A stretch of DNA of 64,000 nt, from positions 62,001 through 126,000 of the forward strand of contig NZ_BMRM01000011.1 of the NCBI RefSeq assembly GCF_014648635.1, in the 5' to 3' direction. The DNA comes from Streptomyces cinerochromogenes. Lineage in GTDB: Bacteria > Actinomycetota > Actinomycetes > Streptomycetales > Streptomycetaceae. This document shows, in pieces, positions 17,175-24,552 of this stretch. The position numbers and the translations under genes were made by a program. Below the pieces are notes generated by a model. It made no database searches, had not been told where the DNA came from, and worked only from the letters and a program-made list of their open reading frames with translations. Every line of letters starts with the position of its first letter. The stretch's first letter is position 1.

Positions 17175-18607
17175 CACGGCCGCCCTTCCGCGGTGGTCCG
17201 GGCCGACCGCACGGCCGTGGCGAGCCGTTCGTCGTCCTCGGCCGGTACCGCCCTGAGGTCCAGCAGGCAGCGCCCCGCCTCCAGGCGCCCGACCACCGGG
17301 ACCGGTCCGGTGCGCAGCGCGGCGGCGTACGGCTCGGGCAGGGACAGCGCCGCGCTGGGCAGGGTGACGCCGGGCGCGCCTCCGCCGCCGACCGTGGCGG
17401 CGCTCTCCACGGCGGACGCGTCGATCCCGTCGGCGGCCAGCGCGGCGGCGAGCCGGTCGGCGCGGGCCCGGAGCCCGGCCGGGCCGGCGGTGAGGGCGAG
17501 GGCGGTCGGGGTGGGCGGCCCGGTGAGGGTGGTCTCCAGGGCGGCCAGGGTCAGCTTGTCGACGCGCAGGGCGCGGGCCAGCGGGTGCCGGGCGAGGGCG
17601 CGGACCAGGTCCTGCCGGCCGAGCAGCAGCCCGCACTGGGGTCCGCCGAGCAGTTTGTCGCCGCTGGCGGTGACGAGCGCCGCGCCGGCGCGCAGCTGGG
17701 TGTCGGCGTCGGGTTCGGCGGGCAGCGCCGGATGCGGGGCGAGCAGCCCGGAGCCGATGTCGCTGACGACCGGGACGCCGAGGCCGGTGAGGTCGGCGAC
17801 CTCCGCGGACCGGGTGAAGCCGGTGATCCGGAAGTTGGACGGGTGGACCTTCAGCACGAACCCCGTGTCCGGCCCGATCGCGGCCGCGTAGTCGGCGGGG
17901 GTGGTGCGGTTGGTCGTACCGACCTCGCGGAGCCGGGCGCCGGTCGAGACGAGCAGGTCGGGCAGGCGGAAGCCGTCGCCGATCTCCACCATCTCGCCCC
18001 GGCTGACGACGATCTCCCTCCCGGCGGCGAGGGCGGTGGCGGCCAGGACCAGGGCGGCGGCACCGTTGTTGACGACGTGCGCGGCGCCGGCGGCCGGCAC
18101 CGCGGCGTGCAGCGCGGCGAGCGCGGAACGTCCCCGGCGGGCCCGTACGCCGGTCGTCAGGTCGAGTTCTACGTCCGTGGGACCGGCCGCCTCCCGGACC
18201 GCCTCCCGGGCGGCGGCCGACAGCGGGGCCCGCCCCAGGTTGGTGTGCAGCAGTACCCCGGTGGCGTTGATCACCGGGCGCAGTCCGCTCGCGGTGCCGG
18301 GCAGCAGGTCCAGGGCGTGCTGCGGGACCTGTTCCGGCGGGATGCCGCCCGCGCGGGCCCGCTCCTGCGCCTGCCGTACGGCGGCCTTCACCCGGTGCGC
18401 GCCGAGCCGGTCCGCGGCCGCGGCCAGCCGGGGGTCGCGCAGGACGGCGTCGGTGCGCGGGATGCGGCGGCGGACGCCCTCCGGATCCCGGCCGCCGGGC
18501 GGGTCGGCGATCGGATCGGCGATCGGGTCGGCGATCGGGTCGGCGGGCCGGGGCGTGCGCCGCGTGGTGGCCTCGCCCGTCCTCTCCTGTACCGGCCGCT
18601 GCTCCAT
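17174..18607 (-). CDS. selA: L-seryl-tRNA(Sec) selenium transferase
   Basis: A 477-residue PLP enzyme converting Ser-tRNA(Sec) to Sec-tRNA(Sec) with selenophosphate. The PLP lysine is Lys318 in TASGDKLLGGPQCG. Conserved core segments are NATGVLLHTNLGRAPLS, VVNNGAAALVLAATALA, VSRGEMVEIGDGFRLPD and VGTTNRT. ATG 18607 has AGGGG upstream. A non-conserved N-terminal extension contains a PIAD tetrapeptide repeat encoded by a 12-base tandem repeat. It is translationally coupled to selB. Confidence 0.95.
   Translation of the reverse strand: MEQRPVQERTGEATTRRTPRPADPIADPIADPIADPPGGRDPEGVRRRIPRTDAVLRDPRLAAAADRLGAHRVKAAVRQAQERARAGGIPPEQVPQHALDLLPGTASGLRPVINATGVLLHTNLGRAPLSAAAREAVREAAGPTDVELDLTTGVRARRGRSALAALHAAVPAAGAAHVVNNGAAALVLAATALAAGREIVVSRGEMVEIGDGFRLPDLLVSTGARLREVGTTNRTTPADYAAAIGPDTGFVLKVHPSNFRITGFTRSAEVADLTGLGVPVVSDIGSGLLAPHPALPAEPDADTQLRAGAALVTASGDKLLGGPQCGLLLGRQDLVRALARHPLARALRVDKLTLAALETTLTGPPTPTALALTAGPAGLRARADRLAAALAADGIDASAVESAATVGGGGAPGVTLPSAALSLPEPYAAALRTGPVPVVGRLEAGRCLLDLRAVPAEDDERLATAVRSARTTAEGRP
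18501..18546. repeat. 12-base tandem repeat in selA 5' end
   Basis: Four near-identical 12-base units of the form GGRTCGGCGATC encode the repeated PIAD tetrapeptide in the N-terminal extension of SelA. The units differ by one base. Such in-frame repeats change copy number without breaking the gene. Confidence 0.8.
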
Positions 18608-18737
18608 GCCGCCCCTGTCCCTCCCGGTCCGGCCCTGCGCCCGTTCGGGCACGGCCCATCGTCTCCCAGTGCCCCCGTCGGACGGCCCGACACGCCGGAC
18701 GACCGGTACGACGGGCACCGCCCGGGTACCCAGGGCA

Positions 18738-18857
18738 CCGCTCCGGTACCGGGCCGCCGCTCCGGTACGGCGGCAGCACCGCTCCGGTACCGACGGCACC
18801 GCTCCACTGCGCCGCCCGGCCGCCCCGATACGAGGGAGGCACTGCCTCCGGTACGGC
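18738..18857. repeat. CCGCTCCGGTAC repeats upstream of selA
   Basis: The 12-mer CCGCTCCGGTAC occurs at 18738, 18757 and 18779, with degenerate copies near 18798 and 18843. They lie in the 277-base spacer between the start of selA and the divergent gene at 18885. They could be regulator sites for the selA promoter or neutral repeats. No promoter elements are obvious. Confidence 0.6.
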
Positions 18858-18884
18858 GGCCGGCGGCCGGGTACTCGGCGGCTC

Positions 18885-19235
18885 ATGAAGGACCACGAGC
18901 GCAAGCCACAGGACGAGAACACGACGGAGGCCGGGCGGGCGGCGCGCCGGCAGCTCGAGGCGGAGCGCGAGCGCGCCTCCGCCGAGCCGTTCGACTACCC
19001 CTACCCGGAGCGCCGGGCGGGCGTCCGGGCCCGGCGCCACATCAGCGAGGCGGCGGCCGCCGCGGACACACCGCCGGGGATCCCCGGCGGGTACGGCACG
19101 ACGGGCGGCGGACAGCCCGGCGCCGTCGGCGCCGCGCACCCGCCGAACCGCGAGCGCCGCGGCACGGCGGCGGGGACGCCGGCCGCGGAGCCGGGCAGTG
19201 ACGACGAGGGGCCGGTGAACCGGTCGGAGCGCTGA
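18885..19235 (+). CDS. small hydrophilic protein of unknown function
   Basis: A 116-residue, charged, largely disordered protein. It opens with MKDHERKPQDENTTEAGRAA, contains AERERASAEPFDYPYPERRA, and ends in a Gly/Pro/Ala-rich low-complexity half. It has no membrane segment, cysteine or recognisable domain. Codon use is streptomycete-like in this frame. The ATG at 18885 has no clear ribosome site. I do not recognise the family. Confidence 0.55.
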   Translation: MKDHERKPQDENTTEAGRAARRQLEAERERASAEPFDYPYPERRAGVRARRHISEAAAAADTPPGIPGGYGTTGGGQPGAVGAAHPPNRERRGTAAGTPAAEPGSDDEGPVNRSER

Positions 19236-19253
19236 CCGCGCGCGGAGCACGGC

Positions 19254-20288
19254 TCACGGGGCCCCGGTCCGCCGGGACCGTCCGTCCGCGTCGTCGGCGT
19301 CGCCCGCGTCGTCCGACGGCGGCCGGGGTGGCGGGGCCTCGCCCGCGGTGAGGTGTTCCAGCACCTCGACCAGTTCCTGGCAGGCCCGCTCCACCGAGCG
19401 CCGGGTGTTGCGCTGCTCGGTGATCACGGCGGAGAGCAGCAGTGCGGTCAGGGCCATGGCTCCGTTGAACGCCTGGAGCTTCAGCATGACCTCGATCCGG
19501 CTCAGGTCGGCGAACGCGCCGACGCCCTCCGTGGCGGCGACGGTGGCCACGACCGAGGTCAGCAGCGCGCAGAGCACACTGCCCGCCAGCTGGAAGCGCA
19601 GGGCCGCCCAGATGATGAGCGGGTAGACCAGGAAGAGCATGCTGAGCGAGCTGTGGACGGCGAACGGGACGACCGCGCAGGCGACGGCGGCCAGCGCGGT
19701 CGCCTCCTGCCAGCGGCCCAGCGGCAGCGGTCTGCGGGCGCCGTGGAGCAACAGCAGCAGCGGGGTGACGATCAGGACGCCCATCACGTCGCCGACCCAC
19801 CAGGCGAGCCAGACGGGCCAGAAGCTGCGGGCGGGCAGGCTGTCGTTGAGGACGAGCAGGCCGGCGCCGAGGGTGGCGCTGATCAGCATGGCGCCCAGCG
19901 CGGCCAGGAACACCAGCGCGAGGCCGTCGCGCAGCCGGTTCAGGCCGGTGCGGAATCCGGCCCGGCGCAGCAGCAGGGCCGCGCAGACGGGCGCGGCGGT
20001 GTTGCCGAGGAGGATGACGAGGACGTCGGCGCCGGGGGTGGTGAGGGACAGGACGGAGAAGAGGGCGCCCAGTGTGATGCCGGGCCAGCAGCCCAGGCCG
20101 AGGATCAGCAGCGCGGCGACGGCGACGCCGGTCGGCGGCCAGATGGGGGTGACGGTGGCGCCCTCGACGGTCAGCTCGCGCAGCAGCCCGAGCCGAGCCG
20201 CCGCGTAGTAGCAGGCGGCGACGGCCAGCGTCTGGACGGCGTAGCCGACCGGCCGGCGCAGCTCCTCGATAGCCACCACAGCAGCCAT
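19254..20288 (-). CDS. MASE1-domain membrane sensor-like protein
   Basis: A 344-residue protein with about eight to ten hydrophobic helices spanning residues 10-300, matching the MASE1 integral-membrane sensory domain. Signature segments are TPIWPPTGVAVAALLILG, WPGITLGALFSVL, ILLGNTAAPVCAALLLRR and VWLAWWVGDVMGVLIVTPLLL. MASE1 is usually fused to a kinase, GGDEF or phosphatase output. Here only ~40 acidic residues follow, so it is sensor-only. The next gene on the same strand upstream is a soluble SpoIIE-type phosphatase, which could be a separate output partner, but the 243-base gap makes this weak. Confidence 0.85.
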   Translation of the reverse strand: MAAVVAIEELRRPVGYAVQTLAVAACYYAAARLGLLRELTVEGATVTPIWPPTGVAVAALLILGLGCWPGITLGALFSVLSLTTPGADVLVILLGNTAAPVCAALLLRRAGFRTGLNRLRDGLALVFLAALGAMLISATLGAGLLVLNDSLPARSFWPVWLAWWVGDVMGVLIVTPLLLLLHGARRPLPLGRWQEATALAAVACAVVPFAVHSSLSMLFLVYPLIIWAALRFQLAGSVLCALLTSVVATVAATEGVGAFADLSRIEVMLKLQAFNGAMALTALLLSAVITEQRNTRRSVERACQELVEVLEHLTAGEAPPPRPPSDDAGDADDADGRSRRTGAP

Positions 20289-20348
20289 CTCACACCGACG
20301 GCCGCCGCACGGCGAGGCGAGGCAGGCTCCGGTCCGGCCCTCTGGCTG

Positions 20349-20504
20349 ACTACGACGGCGACGGACTACGACGGCTGAACGCGATGGCTCATACGACGGC
20401 TCACGGCGACGGCTCGTACGGCAGCTGAACGCGACGGCCGACCGCGACGGCTCCTACGGCGGCTGATCACGGTGACGGACCACAGCGACGGACCGCGACG
20501 GCCG
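20349..20504. repeat. degenerate CGACGGCT octamer repeats
   Basis: About 150 bases between the MASE1 gene and the phosphatase are built from loosely spaced copies of ACGACGGCT/GCGACGGCT/GTACGGCNGCT. The same octamer recurs every 14-25 bases on one strand. No gene fits. It could be a slipped repeat or a multi-site regulatory or terminator region. Confidence 0.65.
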
Positions 20505-20531
20505 CATCCGGTGCTGCCCACGGCGCCCGGC

Positions 20532-21362
20532 TCAGAGTCCGCCGCTTCGGCCGTCCAGGCCCACGACCAGGACGGCGGCGTCGTCCTCGTGCCCCACGCT
20601 CCCGGCTCCCTTGATCACGGCCGCGGCCAGCGCGCGGGTGTCCAGCCCGGCGACGGCGGCGATGCCGGCGAGCCGCACCACCTGGTCGAGACCGTCCTCG
20701 ATGTTCAGCGACGGCCCCTCCACGACACCGTCGGTGAGCAGGACGAACACCCCGCCGGTGGTGAGCCGGTGCCGGCTCACCGGGAAGTCGACGCCCCGCT
20801 CGATCCCGAGCGGCGGCCCTCCCTCGTCGTCGACGACGCCGGACTTCCCGTCGGCCGTGGCCCAGACGAACGGGATGTGACCGGCCCGGGCGCTCTCCAG
20901 CACCCCGGTGGCCGGGTCGAGCCGCATGAAGGTGCAGGTCGCGAACAGCTCGCTGCCGAGGGAGAGCAGCAGGTCGTTGGTGCGGGCCAGGAGTTCGCCG
21001 GGCTCGCCGGTGACCGAGGCGAGCGCCCGGAGTCCCGCCCTGACCTGGCCCATGAACGCCGCGGCCTCGATGTTGTGGCCCTGCACGTCCCCGATGGACA
21101 GCCCGATGCGGCCGTCCGGCAGGGTGAAGGCGTCGTACCAGTCGCCGCCCACGTGGAGACCGAGGTTGGCGGGGGTGTACCGCACCGCCAGATGCAGGCC
21201 GGGCGCGGCCGGCAGGTCCCGGGGGAGCATGCCGCGCTGCAGCGCGAGGGCCAGCTCGACCTGGGTGCGCTGCACCTCCGCGCGCTGACGCGCCTGGGCC
21301 GTGAGCGAACCGAGTCTGGCCAGCAGCTCGTCGCCTTCGTCCGGGGAGCGCTTGCGGGGCAT
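20532..21362 (-). CDS. SpoIIE-type PP2C serine phosphatase
   Basis: A 276-residue soluble protein phosphatase of the SpoIIE/RsbU class. After a short coiled-coil start (residues 1-45), the domain shows ALQRGMLPRDLP, the metal-binding GGDWYDAF and IGDVQGHNIEAAAFMGQ, and the final GHEDDAAVLVVGL. Such enzymes dephosphorylate anti-anti-sigma factors. No sensor domain is attached. ATG 21362; the spacer upstream (to 21502) shows no other gene. Its likely partners are RsbW-like kinases such as that at 6476, but this is only family knowledge. Confidence 0.88.
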   Translation of the reverse strand: MPRKRSPDEGDELLARLGSLTAQARQRAEVQRTQVELALALQRGMLPRDLPAAPGLHLAVRYTPANLGLHVGGDWYDAFTLPDGRIGLSIGDVQGHNIEAAAFMGQVRAGLRALASVTGEPGELLARTNDLLLSLGSELFATCTFMRLDPATGVLESARAGHIPFVWATADGKSGVVDDEGGPPLGIERGVDFPVSRHRLTTGGVFVLLTDGVVEGPSLNIEDGLDQVVRLAGIAAVAGLDTRALAAAVIKGAGSVGHEDDAAVLVVGLDGRSGGL

Positions 21363-21501
21363 CGATCACTTCCGGCGGGGCGGTGGCCCGGGGCGGGCCG
21401 GTCGCCTGCATCTATGGCAAACGCCTAGATTTTACCGAAAAGGGACGATCGCGCCCTGGGGGGTGATCGGGGCCGGGACCGGGAGCGGGCTCCTGTCCCG
21501 G

Positions 21502-21822
21502 TCAACGGACCTCGGAGTCGATGCCGGTGATCACGGCGGGCCCGAGCGGTGCCGTGCGCTCGTCCAGTCCCGCGTCCTGGAGCGCGGAGCCCGCGAGCCG
21601 GTGTGCCTCCTCCTCGGCGTGCCGGCCGGTGTCGGCCTCGACGGTCAGGCGCAGGGTGAAGGTGTTGTCCTCGTTGACACTGAGCACGTCCAGGTCCTCG
21701 GCGTTGCCCATCCGGGTGCCGTGCGGATCGGCGGGCCGCAAGGCCCGGGCCAGCCGGGTGCGGGTGTCGGCCTCGATCCCGGTGGTGAAGGTGCCGGGGA
21801 CGCTGATCACATAGGTCGTCAT
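21502..21822 (-). CDS. conserved hypothetical protein
   Basis: A 106-residue soluble protein starting MTTYVISVPGTFTTGIEADT, with no cysteine, membrane segment or recognised motif. The segment NTFTLRLTVEADTGRHAEEE followed by AHRLAGSALQDAGL suggests a small alpha/beta fold that sums predicted strands and helices. Codon pattern supports it. AAGGA precedes ATG 21822. It is divergent from the secreted protein at 22016. Function unknown. Confidence 0.7.
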   Translation of the reverse strand: MTTYVISVPGTFTTGIEADTRTRLARALRPADPHGTRMGNAEDLDVLSVNEDNTFTLRLTVEADTGRHAEEEAHRLAGSALQDAGLDERTAPLGPAVITGIDSEVR

Positions 21823-22015
21823 GAGACGGTCCTTTCCTCGGGCGTCCCCTCGACTACCCCGATTCGCGTGCTTCGCACAGCGGGCGGCCGGCCGGCGGCA
21901 CCCCACGCCCCCGCTGTCGTCCCCCGGACGGTGGATGTGCCCGTGTCGGCACCGGGGCCGGGCGGGGCGGGAGTGGGAGATTACCCTCCCGACCCCCGTC
22001 ACGAAGGACACGCCC

Positions 22016-22330
22016 ATGCGCCTGTGCCGTCCGCTCGCCGCCGTACTCGGCGGTCTCGCCCTCGCTCTGACCACCACGGGTTCCGCGCTCGCCGCCGACG
22101 GCACGTTCGTGTGGGTCGGGCCCCAGGGCAAGGCGTACGCCATCGACAGCCCGCCGGACAACAAGTGCTTCGACATGGGCCAGGAGGCGCGCGCCGCCCG
22201 CAACGGGACGAAGAAGCCTCTCGTCATCTACACGAAGAAGAGGTGCAAGGGCACCGCACTGCGGCTCGGGCCCGGCCGGTCCGCGCCCGCCCGCACCCGG
22301 TTCGCCAGCGTGATCTTCAACCCGCGCTGA
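22016..22330 (+). CDS. small secreted protein
   Basis: A 104-residue precursor with a classic Sec signal peptide (MRLCRPLAAVLGGLALALTT, cleavage after ALA at about residue 26). The mature ~78-residue protein is basic, with two cysteines in NKCFDM and KKRCKG that could form one disulfide. AAGGA lies before ATG 22016. I do not recognise the family. A strong bidirectional hairpin follows the stop. Similar short basic exported proteins are common in streptomycetes, roles unknown. Confidence 0.72.
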   Translation: MRLCRPLAAVLGGLALALTTTGSALAADGTFVWVGPQGKAYAIDSPPDNKCFDMGQEARAARNGTKKPLVIYTKKRCKGTALRLGPGRSAPARTRFASVIFNPR

Positions 22331-22347
22331 AACGCACCGCGGGACGA

Positions 22348-22369
22348 CGCGGGGGCGTGAGCCCCCGCG
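22348..22369. terminator. bidirectional terminator between convergent genes
   Basis: CGCGGGGGC and GCCCCCGCG form a perfect 9-bp stem with loop GTGA, positioned 18 bases after the secreted-protein stop and 8 bases before the hydrolase stop on the other strand. It can serve both. Confidence 0.8.
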
Positions 22370-22376
22370 GTTCCCC

Positions 22377-23078
22377 TCAGATCCAGCCGTCGAGCGCGCC
22401 CATGAAGCCGTCGAAGTCGTCGCGGAACAGGGTGTGCCCGGCCCCTTCGACGGTCCGCACCTCGAAGCCCCGCCGCACCAGCTCCCCGCCCAGACCGGGC
22501 CGTACGAGGTCGCTCCCCCCGGCCAGCAGCACCAGCGAGGGCACCGCCGGGCGCGCCGGTGTCCGGCTGCCCGAGTAGACGGCCGGCAGGATGCGTGCCG
22601 TCGCGGGGTCCCAGTCGGCGAGCGTGGCCAGCTCGATGTCCACGTCCGTGTCGTCCCAGCGTGGGTTCAGGCCGCTGATCATGGTGCGGTTCGCGTTCTT
22701 GAACACGGTGAAGTACGCCGACGCCTGGACCGCCCGGTGGCGCAACTCCCAGGCCGGGTCGCAGTAGACGGCCCGCGCGGGCGCCAGCCGTTCGACGGCC
22801 CCGGAGAGCGCCAGGGCCCCGAGCGAGTGCCCGATCGCCAACTCCGGCCCGGCGGGCAGGGTTTCGACGAGGTCGCCCGCCCAGGCCTCGGGGCTGTACT
22901 CGCCCCGCCCGCTCGCTCCGTGTCCGCGCAGGTCCACGCCGACGACCCGGTATCCCTTGTCCGCGAGGACGGGCGCGAGCCGGTGCCAGGTGCGGTGGTC
23001 GGACATGAGGCCATGGACGAGGACGGCGATCCGGTCGCCGCTCCCCCACTCGTGCGTGTGCAGCCTCATCGGCGGCAT
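22377..23078 (-). CDS. alpha/beta hydrolase
   Basis: A 233-residue alpha/beta-fold hydrolase. VLVHGLMSDHRTW supplies the oxyanion HG motif. The nucleophile elbow is GHSLG with Ser85. VDLRGHGASGRGEYSP is typical of the esterase/haloperoxidase branch. The C-terminal His is in EGAGHTLFRDDFDGF. The acid residue is likely Asp in AGGSDLVRPG. The substrate is unknown. Cytoplasmic, with no signal peptide. It is divergent from the efflux gene and its leader. Confidence 0.85.
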   Translation of the reverse strand: MPPMRLHTHEWGSGDRIAVLVHGLMSDHRTWHRLAPVLADKGYRVVGVDLRGHGASGRGEYSPEAWAGDLVETLPAGPELAIGHSLGALALSGAVERLAPARAVYCDPAWELRHRAVQASAYFTVFKNANRTMISGLNPRWDDTDVDIELATLADWDPATARILPAVYSGSRTPARPAVPSLVLLAGGSDLVRPGLGGELVRRGFEVRTVEGAGHTLFRDDFDGFMGALDGWI

Positions 23079-23220
23079 CTCCCCCGTTCTGGTCGGCTGG
23101 TCGGCTCACCGCGGCCGGTGCCGGGTCCGCGCGCGGCGGCCGGCCGGTGTCCATCGTCGCGCGCCGGGCGCGGAAAAACCGAGTGGCACGCGCCCGTGTC
23201 CGCACGTTAGCGTGCCGGGC

Positions 23221-23250
23221 ATGTCCAGCCCCGAGGCTTCCAGAGGCTAG
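23221..23250 (+). CDS. putative nine-codon leader peptide of the efflux gene
   Basis: ATG 23221 to TAG 23250 encodes MSSPEASRG. It lies 113 bases before a chloramphenicol-exporter-like gene. Just behind its stop, CCGGTGG (23262-23268) and CCACCGG (23292-23298) can pair. Some chloramphenicol exporter genes are known to be induced by ribosome stalling on nine-residue leaders (cmlA of integrons). Length and placement fit, but the ribosome site is weak and the match may be coincidence. Confidence 0.4.
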   Translation: MSSPEASRG

Positions 23251-23362
23251 CCGCCGGCCGTCCGGTGGCTGTTCCTGTCGTACTCACGCCACCACCGGGC
23301 TGCCGGGACCGCACGCGCTGCGTGTGCTCGCTTCCCGTCCGCGTCACGGTGTGTGGAGTCTC

Positions 23363-24520
23363 ATGCCTTTCCCTCTGTATCTGCTCGGGCTGGCCGTCTT
23401 CGCCCAGGGCACCTCCGAGTTCATGCTGGCCGGCCTGGTGCCGGACATCGCCCGCGACCTCACGGTCTCCGTCCCGGCGGCGGGGACGCTCACGTCCGCC
23501 TTCGCCGTGGGCATGATCGTGGGGGCGCCCCTGACGGCGCTGCTCGGCCGCCGCCGGCCGAGGCGGCAGTCGATGCTGGTGTTCCTCGCCGTGTTCCTGG
23601 CCGTCCATGTCGTCGGTGCGCTCACCGCCGACTTCACCGTCCTGTTGCTCACGCGGGTGGTCGCGGCCCTGGCCAACGCCGGTTTCCTGGCCGTCGGCCT
23701 GGTGACGGCGACCGCCATGGTCGCACCGGATGCCAAGGGCCGGGCCACCGCCGTCCTGCTCGGTGGCACCACGCTCGCCTGTGTGGTGGGGGTGCCCGCC
23801 GGTGCCGCCCTGGGGCACCTGCTGGGCTGGCGCTCGGCGTTCTGGGCGGTGGCTCTGGTGTCCGCCCCGGCGCTCGTCGCGATCGCCCGGTCGGTGCCGC
23901 GCGGCCCGGCGGACGGCGGGGACCCGGCCCCCGGGGTCCGCACGGAGCTGCGGGCCCTGCGCCGCCCCCGCCTGCTGTCGGTGCTCTGCCTCGCCGCGCT
24001 CGTCAACGGCGCCACCTTCTGCACCTTCACCTATCTGGCGCCGCTGGTCACGGAGGTGTGCGGGCTCGCGGCCGGGTGGGTGCCGGCGGTGCTGGCGCTG
24101 TTCGGCGCCGGTGCGTTCGCCGGAGTGACGGCGGCCGGCCGGCTGGCGGACCGCGGGCCGCGGCGGGTGCTGCCGGCCGCCGGCTCCGCGCTCCTCGCCG
24201 GCTGGGCCGCCCTCGCCGTGACCGCCGGCCGGCCGGCGGTGGCCCTCGCCCTGGTGCCGGTGCTGGGTCTGCTGGCCTTCGGTGTCGGTTCGACGCTGGT
24301 GACGCGGGTGCTGTACGAGGCGGTGGACGCGCCGTCCCTGGGGGGCGCGTTCGCGACCTCGGCGCTGAACGTGGGCGCCGCGCTCGGTCCGGTCCTCGGC
24401 GGGGCCGCGCTCGACGGCGGCTTCGGCCACCGTTCTCCCGTCGCGGTCAGCGTGCTGCTCACGGCCGTCGCGGGACTGGTCGCCCGTCTTCCGGCACACC
24501 GGCGGGAGCGGGCCGCGTAG
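23363..24520 (+). CDS. chloramphenicol-type MFS efflux protein (CmlR/Cmx-like)
   Basis: A 385-residue, 12-helix DHA1 exporter. It begins MPFPLYLLGLAVFAQGTSEF and continues MLAGLVPDIARDLTVSVPAA, nearly the same as the Streptomyces lividans chloramphenicol-resistance protein as I recall it. LLGGTTLACVVGVPAGAALG is the antiporter motif C region of drug-H+ exporters. NGATFCTFTYLAPLVTEV and ATSALNVGAALGPVLGGAAL are further family blocks. ATG 23363 has GGAG five bases before it. The natural role is probably self-defence against chloramphenicol or related compounds. An attenuator-like leader precedes it. Confidence 0.88.
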   Translation: MPFPLYLLGLAVFAQGTSEFMLAGLVPDIARDLTVSVPAAGTLTSAFAVGMIVGAPLTALLGRRRPRRQSMLVFLAVFLAVHVVGALTADFTVLLLTRVVAALANAGFLAVGLVTATAMVAPDAKGRATAVLLGGTTLACVVGVPAGAALGHLLGWRSAFWAVALVSAPALVAIARSVPRGPADGGDPAPGVRTELRALRRPRLLSVLCLAALVNGATFCTFTYLAPLVTEVCGLAAGWVPAVLALFGAGAFAGVTAAGRLADRGPRRVLPAAGSALLAGWAALAVTAGRPAVALALVPVLGLLAFGVGSTLVTRVLYEAVDAPSLGGAFATSALNVGAALGPVLGGAALDGGFGHRSPVAVSVLLTAVAGLVARLPAHRRERAA

Positions 24521-24552
24521 CCGGGGTGGTACGGGGGTGAGCCGGCGGTGGT

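Noticed and set aside
15318..17891. 857-codon plus-strand frame opposite selB/selA
   Set aside because: Gly/Arg/Val/Gln-rich antisense shadow without domains; also runs through the tRNA gene.
15345..19250. Single 1301-codon minus-strand gene spanning selB and beyond
   Set aside because: Only the part from 17174 down is SelB; upstream of it the frame is shadow of selA in another frame.
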